From Cephalotus follicularis (lineage: Eukaryota; Streptophyta; Magnoliopsida; Oxalidales; Cephalotaceae): 64,000 nt of DNA. Below, piece after piece: positions 22,616 to 33,173 of this stretch. A program made the translations under genes and the position numbers. The stretch is from positions 62,001 to 126,000 of the forward strand of contig BDDD01002852.1 in assembly GCA_001972305.1 (NCBI GenBank). Direction: 5' to 3'. The notes beneath the pieces were generated by a model that was given only the letters and a program-made list of their open reading frames with translations, was not told the origin of the DNA and did no database searches. How positions within the stretch are numbered: position 1 is the first letter of the stretch; each line of letters opens with the position of its first letter.

Positions 22616-23183
22616 GTTGTCCACGTCGTCGTGCCTGTGACGCGAACAATTGTTTGCTATTGAGTGATTGCTTGTCTACCTTGACCTGCCTGATTGTTGT
22701 CCTTTGGGACGTGGCTATTCGTTATTGTGTAGTGTTGGGTCCTTGGAGGCCTGAGATATTGTTGGCCGTTGTGCCGTTGTGATATTGTGAACCGTGTAGT
22801 GTGGTATTGTATTGTGACATTGTGGCCTGTGACCGTGTGGTCGTGGCATATATATATATATGCATCGAGATATAGTATGTACTGCATCATTGTGCATTCA
22901 TGTCATGACATGTTTTATCCTTGACCCTGGATCGCTTATATGGTTTTGCCGAGTGAGGACAAAGGCTAACCCCCTACAACTGCAGTGTGTTTCAGGTTGA
23001 TGCAGCCGTGGGTCGCTGTTGGGCTCCGGGGAGCAATGTGGAGTTTTATGTTGTTTACTTTTGAGAAAATGTTTATGGAATATTGTAATAATGAATGGCT
23101 GTAATAAATGGATCGAGGTACTGATGGTTATTGTTCACGCTCCGTTTGAGGGCAGTTAACTATTATGATGATATTTCCTGTTG

Positions 23184-23209
23184 TAGCATGTAGTATGGAA
23201 TGCATGCTA
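23184..23209 (+). other. Conserved LTR 3' hairpin (family C)
   Basis: 7-bp stem TAGCATG/CATGCTA with loop TAGTATGGAATG, 143 bp from the LTR end. Same loop as T1, different paired stem. Confidence 0.7.
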
Positions 23210-23355
23210 TGTTATGTTTCGGCCTATATTTAAATGCTTCCGCAAGATGTCAATGGATATGGAAAGTTTTAAATTTATGGTAATTTGCATAAGCCGGATT
23301 TATATGTTAATTGCCACCACTTTTATTGTTGTTTGTGAAACGGGGTGTGACAAAA

Positions 23356-24615
23356 TGTATTCAAGATTCTTCCTTAGATAGTCTTTATCTCCTTTTTGAC
23401 TTCTACTTTCCTTAATCTCATTAAGGATATTTAATCTCATTAAATAGAATTAGGAAATAATATCCCAATTATTTTTCTCTCATCGCGTGTTGGAAATATC
23501 TGCTCGTATTGTGTGTGACCCTATGGGTTCACTATTATGCTGACCGCAGGATTAAATCGTGACGCTCACAATATATCCGATTAAATATTTATTATCACAT
23601 AAAAAATATTCTCTCGAATATTTCAAATTAAAACTCTCTTAATTCTTTTCTTCCAAGATTAATTTATCAATTTAATCTCAGGCGTCCTACTGGTCGACAT
23701 CGACATCCAGTAATACATAACGACCCCCAGGTAATATGAATAATTTGCGAACCACTAGTTACAGGTACATGCACGTCTAGTCCCTCCATTGACAATGCTC
23801 TAATTAAAAATTAGGTACAAATTATGTCAGACCCCAATAATTCAATCTTTAGCCTCGTGACTATCTTTCATTAGCCTAAATAATATTAGAGGTGCCCCTC
23901 TAATATTCAACCAATGATATCACACTCTTGATATCGTGGCTAGCCTGGACAGGCGTTTAATCGCTAACGAAAATCATCCTGAGCATAATCTTCTTTTACT
24001 AGAAGCAATGGATTCATTGTTGCCAGTTCACATGACTCCATACATAAGCGTACTATGTCTAACTAATGCCTATCTACACTTCATAAAATATGTTTTTAAG
24101 CATAATCAAAACACAACACCCTATGCACAAGACATCCAGTGACAACTCATGTCCAAGGACCACATTGCACTGCTGTAAAACTAGAATTCTGTTTGACATG
24201 TAAGTAAAACTCCATACAGATATTCTATCAACAGTCACCTTCAGTGAACTTGCTAAACGAGCACCCACGTAGTTGTCATAGCATCATCCATGCAAGTGAG
24301 TGTGAGATCAGTCACCCTCTGCTTACCGATCTGACAGTACGTGCTGGTCTATCCGGATTGATCATGCCCCGAGTGTCAATCCTATGACCAGGAAGATTTG
24401 AAATAAATTATATCGAGATTCCAACTCTCACATCATGATCTTATCATGAACTTGGTTCTCTAACTTTATTCCAGGACATTCATTTATAATGTATTAATGA
24501 AACAAACTCATAGCCATTGATAAAACATAAACAACTTTATTGAATTTATAAATCGTTTATATAAGATAAAGTAAATACAAGCTCGACACTGGCTCACAAC
24601 ACTTCATCTCTAACA
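23356..24615 (-). mobile_element. copia-1 3' LTR
   Basis: 1260 bp with TG...CA ends (sense start TGTTAGAGATGAAG at 24615). Directly inside it lies the polypurine tract (sense AGTGGGAGAT, about 24616-24625). It begins 3 bp after the end of LTR C, so the target was next to or within C. The other LTR is lost. Confidence 0.85.
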
Positions 24616-24649
24616 ATCTCCCACTAAGTGCTAAAGCTAGTTGCCATAG

Positions 24650-26050
24650 TGTCTCACACCTATAGACTCAAGGTGTCTGTCAAAGACCGCCTTTGGTAGT
24701 GCCTTAGTAAGCGGGTCTGCACTATTGTCTTCACTTGGAACTCGTTATACTTTTATATCTCCACGATCAATGATCTCACGTATAAGGTGGATTCGCAATA
24801 TATTCAGCTTCTGTCACTGAATCCGCAGTGGTAGGTTTCTTGGATCTCTTCCAGCTCACTGCTCCACCATTCAAGGTGAACACAAACCCTAATGTTGATT
24901 TCGAATCATCCACATATGTCTGAAAATTAGAGTCAGTATAACCCTCAATTTTCAAACATTTTTCTCCATACATCAAGAATAAATCCTTAGTCCTATTAAG
25001 GTACTTAAGGATATCTTTGACAGCCTTCTAGTGACTCTCACATGGATCTGACTGATATCTGCTTGTAACACTTACATCATAGGCGATATCTGGTCTAGTA
25101 CAAAGCATAGCATACATGACGCTTCCAATTGCTGAAGCATATGGAATGTGCATCATCCTCTGTCTTTCTTCAGCTATCTTGGGAGACATCTGCTTAGAAA
25201 GTGAAATCCCATGACATAGAGGTAGATAACCTCTCTTGGAATTTTTCATGCTAAACCGCTTAAGCACTTTGTCAATGTACAAAGACTGAGACAATCCTAT
25301 CATTCTTTTTGATCTATCTCTATAGACCTTTATTCCCAGGATATAGGAAGCTTCTCCCAAGTCTTTCATGGAGAAAACTGTAGATAACCAGGCCTTTACG
25401 TTCAACAACATGATCACAACATTTCCTATAAGGAGTATGTCGTCAACGTATAAGACTAGAAATGTCACCGAGCTCCCACTAACCTTTTTATACACACATG
25501 GTTCATCTCGATTCTTAATGAAATCAAACTCTTTGATTGCCTCATCGAATCGGATGTTCCAACTTCTCGAAGCTTGCTTCAGTCCATAAATGGACTTCTG
25601 AAGTTTGCACACTTTATGGTCCTCACAAGTGGATATGAAACACTTAGGTTGAGTCATATATATGTCTTCATCAATGTTTCCATTGAGAAAAGAATTTTTC
25701 ACATCCATTTGCCATATCTCATAGTCAAAATGTGCAGCTATAGCAAGAAAAAACTGAATGGATTTAAGCATGGCTATGGGAGAGAAAGTTTCTTCATAAT
25801 CAATCCCTTCCTGTTGGTTGTAACCTTAGGCTACGAGCCTAACTTTGAAGGTCTTCACCTTTCCATCATCTACTATCTTCCTTTTGAAAATCCATTTGCA
25901 ACCTAAGGGTTTAACCCCTTCGGGTGCATCCACTAGATTCCATACTTGATTAGAGTACATGGACTCCATTTCAGATTTCATGGCCTGAAGCCACTTCTCC
26001 GAGTCCATATCGCATATGGCTTCTTTGTAGCCTACCGGATCATCATTCAT
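24650..26050 (-). pseudogene. copia-1 reverse transcriptase and RNase H (broken)
   Basis: Carboxy-terminal part of a Ty1/copia polyprotein. RT begins with KWLQAMKSEMESMYSNQVWN (about 25990) and KPLGCKWIFKRK, then QMDVKNSFLNGNIDEDIYM, KSIYGLKQASRSWN and the catalytic LYVDDILL (about 25440). RNase H keeps GYTDSNF and SVTEAEYI. The order RT after integrase is that of copia. It is broken by frameshifts or stops near 25772-25826 and 24977-25027, and the end at 24776 runs into degraded sequence. The product would copy element RNA into cDNA; this copy cannot. Confidence 0.92.
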
Positions 26051-26055
26051 GAAAT

Positions 26056-27540
26056 TTACCTCTTGGGTGCCTTCAATGAGAAAACTACCATAGTATCTCT
26101 CAGGTTCCCTGGGTAATCTGGTAGTTCTATCAGAGGTTGTGTATTTGTGGTAGCTGAAATTTCAGGATCATCAATTTGAATAGGATTGGATAGGCCCTGA
26201 ACTTTTGGTTCTTTAAATCGTTCATCTAATTCTATCATACTCCCACTACTATCTTCTAACAGGAAGTCCTTCTCGAGAAAAGTAGCATGCCTGGCTACAA
26301 ACACTTTGTTGTCATGTGGATAATAGAAGTAATATCCTTATGTTTCTTTAGGATATCCCACAGGTTTACATTTTATGGACCTATATTCCAATTTATCTGT
26401 TGTTACCTGCTTAAGATATGCATGCCATCCCCATATTCTTAGATAACCAAGATTGGGTTTCTTCCCGTTCAATATCTCATATGGGGTTTTGAGAGCAGAT
26501 TTCGTTGGACTCCTGTCTAATAAGAGAACAATAGTCTCCAAAGCATAACCCTAGAAAGACAGTGGAAGTCCAGCATCACTCATCATGCTATGCACCATGT
26601 CAAGCAAGGTACGATTTCTCCTTTCAGACACACCATTATGCTGTGGTGTTCTCAGAGGGATCCACTGAGAGATAATCCCATTATCTTTGAGATAAGTTAA
26701 AAACTCTGTAGAGAGATACTCACCACCTCGATCTGATCGAAGAGTCTTCAGACTTTTACCAGTCTGTTTTTCTACTCCATGTTTGAATTCTTTGAACTTT
26801 TCAAAGGCTTCAGATTTGCGCCGCATAAGGTACAAATAACCGAAATGAGAATGAACATCCATAAAGGTTATGAAGTAGGAATATCCACCTTAGGCATCAA
26901 CTGTCATTGGTCCACATACATTAGTATGTACTAGAGCTAGCCGTTCTGAGGTCCTTTCCCCTTTCCCTGTGTAGGGAGATTTGGTCATTTTACCTTTACG
27001 ACAGGGTTCACAAGTTGGAAACGGTTCATACGTTGAAAAATCAAAGTATCCATCCGAGATCAACCTACGAACTCTTTTCTCCCTTATATGACCAAGTCTG
27101 CAATGCAATATATAGGATTGATTAACTTCATCTCTCTTTCTTTTATTGTCTTTTTGCATATTGAAAATAGTCTCATGTTTACTGAATATATATAATCCAT
27201 CATGAAGGAAACATTTTGCATAAATCATATTATTAAATAAAATAGAACAACACTTGTCTTTAAAAATAATATGAAAACCTTCAGCATCTAATGCTGGAAT
27301 AGAAATAATATTATGGAAAATGTGAGGTGAATAAACACAATGTTTGAGTTCTAAACTCTGGCCCGAAGGCAACAAAATATAAACTGATCCTATAGCTATG
27401 GCTTCAACAACGGAACCATCCACAAGCTGTAGATCTCCCTTACCCTTCTCAAGGTTTCTTCTGTCCATGAGGGCCTACAAATTAGAACATATGTGAGTAC
27501 CACATCCGCTGTCTAAAATCCAGGAAGATGAATCAGAAAT
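26056..27540 (-). pseudogene. copia-1 protease end, GAG-pre-integrase and integrase (broken)
   Basis: Sense order: aspartic protease motif DSGCGTHIC (about 27515-27490), a TAG where related proteins have Gln (NLQAL, about 27475), the GAG-pre-integrase segment with the zinc-binding HCRLGHIREKRV...CEPCRKGKMTKSP, then the integrase core. A stop lies between 26890 and 26862 (next to VDA). The core keeps the second Asp (LRSDRGGEY) and the Glu (NGVSERRNR). Downstream are the PYEILNGKKPNLGYLRIWG and VGYPKET segments, again split by stops (26542-26550 and 26305-26337). Role in an intact copy: cleavage of the polyprotein and insertion of cDNA in the nucleus. Confidence 0.9.
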
Positions 27541-28152
27541 AGTCATATTCACCACTATCTAAGACTAATAGGGCATACCTTTGCCAATTGATCTAAGGAA
27601 TGTCGCACAGTTCCTTTTCCAATATCCTGTCTTCCCACAGTGGAATCACGGTCCCTTAGAAGGAGCTTCTGAGGCAAACTCCTCAGCAGGTGCAACCCTT
27701 GTGACAGTGTCCAGTGCAGCAACAACTTCCTGGTTTGTGTGATTAGGTGGTCTGACTTTTGCTGGTTTGAAAGATGCTGGTCGTGGGGGTATCGTCCCAT
27801 TTTTAGTCTTTCCCTTCTCAAGGTCGGACTTGCCCTTCCTCTTGAGCCTACGAGACTGGCCTACCATCATGACTGACGCCTTGACCGTATTCATGTTCAC
27901 TTCGGCTTCCCTCAGCATGTTTAGAAGATTAGGTAGAGTAGCTGATATCCTATTCATGTTAAAATTGGTGATGAAACAAGATAAGGAAGGTGGAGGCGAA
28001 TGAAGGAGCAGATCTGTGCTTAATTCAGCATCCTGAATGATGCCAAGAGCAGCAAGACGTTCAATCGCATTGATCATCTTAAGTACATGATCATTAACAG
28101 AAGATCCTTCAGCTATTTTAGTGCCATACAGCTCAACAGTGAGCTGGAACTA
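27541..28152 (-). pseudogene. copia-1 gag, 5'-truncated
   Basis: C-terminal two thirds of a copia Gag. SSVNDHVLKMINAIERLAALGI (with 28077 as first Met of the open part) and SPPPSLSCFITNFNMNRISATLPNLLNMLREAE are typical. The zinc knuckle FHCGKTGYWKRNC near 27615-27640 has a TGA at the position of its first Cys. The 5' end is missing: at about 28153 the sequence changes abruptly into Ty3 reverse transcriptase on the same strand. Confidence 0.88.
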
Positions 28153-28990
28153 AGTATTCTTGACCGTCACCTTATTCAACTGCCAGTAGTCGATACACAT
28201 TCGTAAGGATCCGTGTTTCTTCTTCACGAACAAGACCGGCGCTCCCCATGGGGATACACTGGGTCTGATAAAACCTTTATCCAACAACTCATATAGTTGT
28301 ACCTTCAATTCCTTTAACTCAGGAGGGTCCATCCAGTAAGGAGCTGTCGATACTGGAGCTGTTCCTGATAGTAGATCTACAGAAAACTCCACATCTCTCT
28401 CAGGAGGTAAGGATGTCAGCTCTTCCCAAAACACGTCCGAGTATTCACAAACCACAGGAACATCCTCCAACTTTAGTGTCCATTTATTGTCATCCGTAAC
28501 ATGCGCCAGGTAAGCAGTGCAACCCTATCTCAAGAGTCTGTCAGCATGAAAAGCAGATATCATGGAAACTGGCTGATGCTCTAACGTCCCGATAAACTGG
28601 AATAGCGACTGTCCTGGAAAATGGAAGGTTACAACCTTCCTGTTACAATCCACATATGCATAATGTATTGACAGCCAATCCATACCGAGAATCATGTCAA
28701 GATCACCCGTCGACAGTACTATAAGGTCTGCCGGAAGAACATGTCCACAAATCTCGATAGCACAAGATCTACACACCCACTGGGAGGTAACCGACTCTCC
28801 TATTGGTGTGCTGACCTCTATCATAAAAAGGTAAGGGTTCTGGCTCCACCTTCATATGACTTATAAAATGAGAAGCAACATATGAATGGGATGAGCCTGG
28901 ATCAATCAAAGTTCATGCCAAAAGCTGAGATACATACACCATACCTCCAATCACTAAGGGTGATCCAGTTGTAGCTCGTCGATCCATAGC
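28153..28990 (-). pseudogene. Element E protease and start of RT (broken)
   Basis: Ty3/gypsy pol of E. Sense order: protease active site LIDPGSSHSY (about 28900), the protease C-terminal half with LIVLSTGDLDMILGMDWLS, then the linker [11 protein letters not shown] and the RT start [44 protein letters not shown] stops at this point, before its catalytic residues, and is fused to copia-1 gag. Stops separate the parts (about 28470-28525 and 28825-28900). Similar to T1 (10220-10975) but clearly another family. Confidence 0.9.
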
Positions 28991-30415
28991 ATATACTCTT
29001 CCTTGTACCGTAGGTGCGGATCTCATCGGCTGTTTGCCACGGTCTCCTCGTGAACTAATGCTAGGGCGGCCTTGCTTGAAACTTCCTTGTGATCAGTTTG
29101 AACCTTGTCCCATTTGACCTCCTGTGTTGAACTGATTCTGTGGACATTGAGTAGATATATGATTTGAAGCTCCACAAGTCCAACACCTACCATCTTTCCA
29201 CCAGCAATCCTCAGAAGCATGGTTGGTACATCCACAATGTACACAGGGCTCAACAGACTCTTGTTCATCATCGACAGGTTTAGAAGAACCTCCTTGCAAA
29301 TCTGTCCTTCGCTGACACCTCCGTCGTGCATCACGACCGGGTCTTCTCTGCTGGGAACCACGAGATTGCCTTCCCAACCTTGAGGGTCCTACTAGGCTAC
29401 CAACACTACGGGGAGATTCTCCCTGCCTTGGACTGCTGTAATAGCCGGACTTGTGGGACTTATTGCTACTTCCAGAACATTTTCCCAATTGTTCACCAGA
29501 AGGAGCAGGTCTTCGCTGGCCTGTCTGGATTTCCAAATTCTGGAATCGCTGAGCCAAGGCTTCAACTTCACGTGCCCTGTTGGATAACTCAAAGAAGGAT
29601 CACAAATGTAGGGGCACTAACTTCGCCTGGATGTCAGGTCGTAGTCCTTCAAGGAACTTCTTAGCCTTCCTTGACTCAGTATTTACCATGTAGGCAGCTA
29701 TCCTCGAAAACTTGATGAACTTGGATTCATACTGGGCCACAGTCATGTCTCCCTATGTCAGTCATAGAAACTCAGTTTCTCTCTTGTTAATCTCCACCTC
29801 GGGATAGAATCTGTCATTGAACTTTATTTTAAAAGTATCCCAAGAATATGTCGTTCCAGATATCTCCCACTGGGATTCAATCATCTTCCACCAGTGTTCT
29901 GCTTCACCTTGTAACATATACGTTGTAAACACAACCTTCTGAGAGTCAGAGCAATCCATAACTCGAAAGATCTTATACATTTGCATTAACCATCTCTCAG
30001 CCGAAATACCGTCTGGGTATCTTGTGAAGGCTGGAGGATTTAACTTCAAGAATCCAATCAATGGGTTCTCTCGTCATGAAGGTTGGTCAACTGATCTTCT
30101 TGCAGCAACAACTCATTTGGTTGGTCAAGCAGCTGATGTCTGTTCAGAAGCCTCTGCTGCACGTCTAGCTGGTACAGCAGCAGGTGGTTGTTCATCTTCA
30201 TCTGGTTGCCCTTGCATTAATTCATGCATTTGACTTATCATGGCACGCATTCTCCTCATAAATCCTCTTCGTTCCTCTCTCGCAGGAGCAATAGGTTCTA
30301 CTTCCTGAGGTGCATTAACTTCTCCTTGTTTTTCGGCACCTCTATTTGAATGGGTACGCCTAGCCAACTGCCAGAACCTCTCTCCTCGTATGCTTCTACT
30401 TTGTCATCCTTCCAT
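28991..30415 (-). pseudogene. Element E gag (broken)
   Basis: Start at 30415-30413 (MEG), about 90 bp after the primer site. The frame gives QSRSIRGERFWQLARR, a Met-rich MRRMRAMISQMHELMQG stretch, the Gag core (NPPAFTRYPDGISAERWLMQMYKIF, EAEHWWKMIESQWE, about 30061-29762), then two CCHC knuckles CVHCGCTNHASEDC and CWTCGASNHISTQC (about 29215-29115). At least six stops: TGA at codon 4, three TGA between about 30122 and 30062, TGA and TAG near 29750-29760. By comparison with related proteins nearly all replace Arg (CGA) or Gln (CAG), the mark of C-to-T decay. Confidence 0.9.
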
Positions 30416-30506
30416 TCTGATTCACATAAAGGAACGGGTCAATATCCACACATATATCTTAATTTCACTTGCAAAGGGTCCTATCCCAGCATATCCAGAA
30501 TAGTAC

Positions 30507-30519
30507 GGCTCTGATACCA
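30507..30519 (-). other. Primer binding site of element E
   Basis: Minus strand TGGTATCAGAGCC; spacer of about 5 bp to the LTR end at 30525. Confidence 0.9.
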
Positions 30520-30524
30520 AAACT

Positions 30525-32013
30525 TGTCACGCCGTGAACCGTGGGATGGGCCCCACGATCTTTCACGTGGCAATCCGTACAATCATCATAATCATTAACC
30601 ATAAAAATTTAAAACTTAAATAATCATAAACATAAACCAATTATTTAAGGTGTGGATATACAGACCCAGTTCGATACATTTCAAATACACTGCTACAAAC
30701 CAGCATATAAAATACATATTTATTTCTTTCAAGTCTAATCATAAAACGCACCGTCGAGGAGGAGGAACTTACTAAAACTTTATCCTTGATGCTGCTGCGA
30801 TGTGCCTCCACTACCTGTTACTGTACCTGGCCTATTCAAAGTAATGGGTCAGTAACCCTGGTGGTTGTGTAGGTTACCAAATATACGGGCACATACCAGA
30901 GGAAACAATAATACAAACAGAGGAGAAAATATAAAACAAGCGTTCATACTATATCATATAACAGTCATCCTTTGTCCCTGGACTACTTTACTCAACCATA
31001 CATATCAATCATATAACAGAGGAGTCTAGTCCGGTCATCCTATGGTCTGGTCAGTGCATAAGGTTCACCTTTAGGCTCACCTGCCCGCGGAATTCTCCTC
31101 TAGGTTCACCTGCCGAGCGGAATTCGCCCTTTGCTAACCTGCTCTGGCGGTTCACCCTTTGGATAACCAGCTCTGGCTGAATTTGTCAAGACCTGTTCCC
31201 ACTCTAACTATGGGACACGTGTCCTGCCGGGGATGGCACTCCTTGCCAACAACCCTCTCAAACTAAAACTGCCCGAGAAACCATCTCAAGACTCCCCAGG
31301 GACCTATCGGGCAAAATGCCCGAGGAGAAAGACTGGGCTGGGCGCGCAGCTAAAGGGGCAACGGGGCTGGGGATCAACTCATCTCCTGCTTATGACCCTA
31401 GCGCGAACAAAATAAATGCTCCAAACGCGCTGCATCACTTATGCCCGAGGAGAACACCCACGTGCTCCTCACAAGATTACTTAACTTAACCCGCAAAAGC
31501 CTGGGGAGACCACACACGTGCAACTCACCTGCTTACTTAAACTCCCCAGGGGACACGCCTTGTCCCCCGGCACCCCTGCTCAACCATACTAACACCAAAA
31601 CGCTGCGCATAACTAACGCCCAGGGAGAAACCAACATAAGCGCCTCACGTGATCACTTGAACTCGACACTCGAGACCACGCATACTTATATTGTCCCCCG
31701 GCCTACAACCTTCTCTGCACGTCCCTATGGATCACATAACACAACAGTCATCAAGCACACCGTTTAACTTAAAACATAAAGCACTTAACATAACTTATGC
31801 CCATCCTGGGCCTTACTCTAACATGGCACCCTGACCACACACTCCAGGGACACCTTCCCTGCTCCCTTGTCAAGCCCAACATCATCATCACCCTTGGAAT
31901 ACCCTGCCTCCCTTGGGTAAAGCTCCTTAAACATAACACCCCTACTGGGCTATCCCCCGCTAGAACCCAAGGGCTCCCCAGCACCCGGGACAGACCTGAT
32001 AACTAAAAACTCA
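30525..32013 (-). mobile_element. Element E 5' LTR, piece 1
   Basis: Starts TGTCACGCCGTG on the plus strand. GC-rich, with repeated short units around CCCGAGGAGAA and TTCACCT and five CACGTG G-boxes (30564, 31216, 31459, 31515, 31646). Interrupted by F; the last five bases (ACTCA, 32009-32013) are the F target duplication. Resumes at 35444. Confidence 0.82.
32009..32013. repeat. Target site duplication of F (left)
   Basis: ACTCA, matching 35439-35443. Confidence 0.9.
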
Positions 32014-32589
32014 TGAAAATGACACCTATATGGCAATCTCAAACACGAAAATAGTATGCGGAAAATACAATTTAAACTATGAACATAAACGAACACAACA
32101 AGAACAAATAAATTAAAGAGTTAAGGGATAGAGTCGATGTCTTTTTAAAGGCGTCGATGTCATTTCTGAGAAATTTCCAGGCATTTGAATCTTTGAGCAT
32201 CACGTCGACTTCTTCTTTGTGGGTCGATGTCTTTTCTAGCTTTTGCAGTTTTGTCTAGAAAGACGTCGATGTCATTTAGGAAAGGGATCGACTTCTTTGG
32301 TACGGACGTCGATGTCATTTCTTTTATGGATCGATGTCTTCTCTAAAACATTTGATCAGTAGCATCTGGCACTAAAGACGTCGATGTCATTTTGAAAAGC
32401 GTCGATGTCTTCTGTACGGACGTCGATGTCTTTTCTGGAAGATCAATGTCTTTGTCTGCAGATTAGTTTTGCCTTGGAATTGAACTGTGTAATATCTTGC
32501 ACATCAAGCAACACAGTTAAAATGCAAATTTGTAATCATTAAAACATATTATTGAGATTCAACAATCTTCCTATGATTGTGATTCAACA
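32014..32589 (-). repeat. F 3' LTR
   Basis: 576 bp, ends TGAAAATGAC...GATTCAACA (plus strand). Differs from the 5' LTR by a 17-bp insertion that is one motif unit (TCGATGTCTTTTTAAAG, 32134-32150) plus a few substitutions. Confidence 0.9.
32133..32450 (-). promoter_or_regulatory. GACGTCGATGTC motif cluster, F 3' LTR
   Basis: Eleven TCGA-centred motifs in about 310 bp plus one decayed copy. The fullest form is the imperfect 18-bp palindrome AAAGACRTCGAYGTCTTT. Ten match RYCGAC on one strand or the other. Spacers are unrelated. Confidence 0.7.
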
Positions 32590-33173
32590 ATCTCCCCCTT
32601 TTTGATGATTACAAAAAATTTGCTTCATTTAAAAAAATATCTGTCATTTCTATGTCAAAAGATATTCTTTTAGATACCAAAGATTAAAAACATTTAGATA
32701 TACTCCCCCTAAATGTGATATCTAACTCCCCCTTAATATATATATATCATTGAAAGCATATTTTCATATATATATATCCCCTTTAGCATAGGTATGTAGC
32801 TTCCCCTTAGTATATGCTAATCATAATCAATAAGCATTCTCCCCCTTTTTGTGAGCATCAAAAAAAAAAATTTAACTGAAAGTTTAAACAAATTGAATAC
32901 CAACTGAAAGTATAAACAATTTTAGAGGAATATCAAATGAGAATAAAGGAATACCAATTGAAATAAAGTCCATTTCAACAATAAAAAAAAAAATTTGAGA
33001 GATACCAATTTTTGGATAAAATGATACTTACACCAATTGAAAATTAAAGATCAAAACAAAGAGAGCATAATTTTATAATTAAAATGATACCTCCCCCTCA
33101 ATTAAAGCTTTCTCCCCAAGTTATGTACTTGAACAAATTGATCTTGACTTCAAGTACACCTACAAAACAAAGT
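32590..33173 (-). other. F non-coding region with several polypurine tracts
   Basis: AT-rich, no ORF with a domain. The tract next to the 3' LTR reads AAAAAGGGGGAGAT in sense; further purine tracts (GGGGGAG) recur upstream. This is where an intact copia would carry pol. Confidence 0.75.

Larger units (their letters stand above)
20586..23352 (+). mobile_element. Family C LTR, right partial copy
   Basis: Starts inside the LTR (equivalent to 18776) and runs to the end GGGGTGTGACA. Contains the second motif array (21060-21560), donor-like TCTAAGGTAGGG (GT at 20889), two tandem arrays (21776-21985 and 22388-22615), acceptor-like CTACAACTGCAG ending at 22985 and the conserved hairpin (23184-23209). 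No primer site follows, so it is best read as the 3' LTR of the element whose 5' LTR is 18450-19864. Confidence 0.82.
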
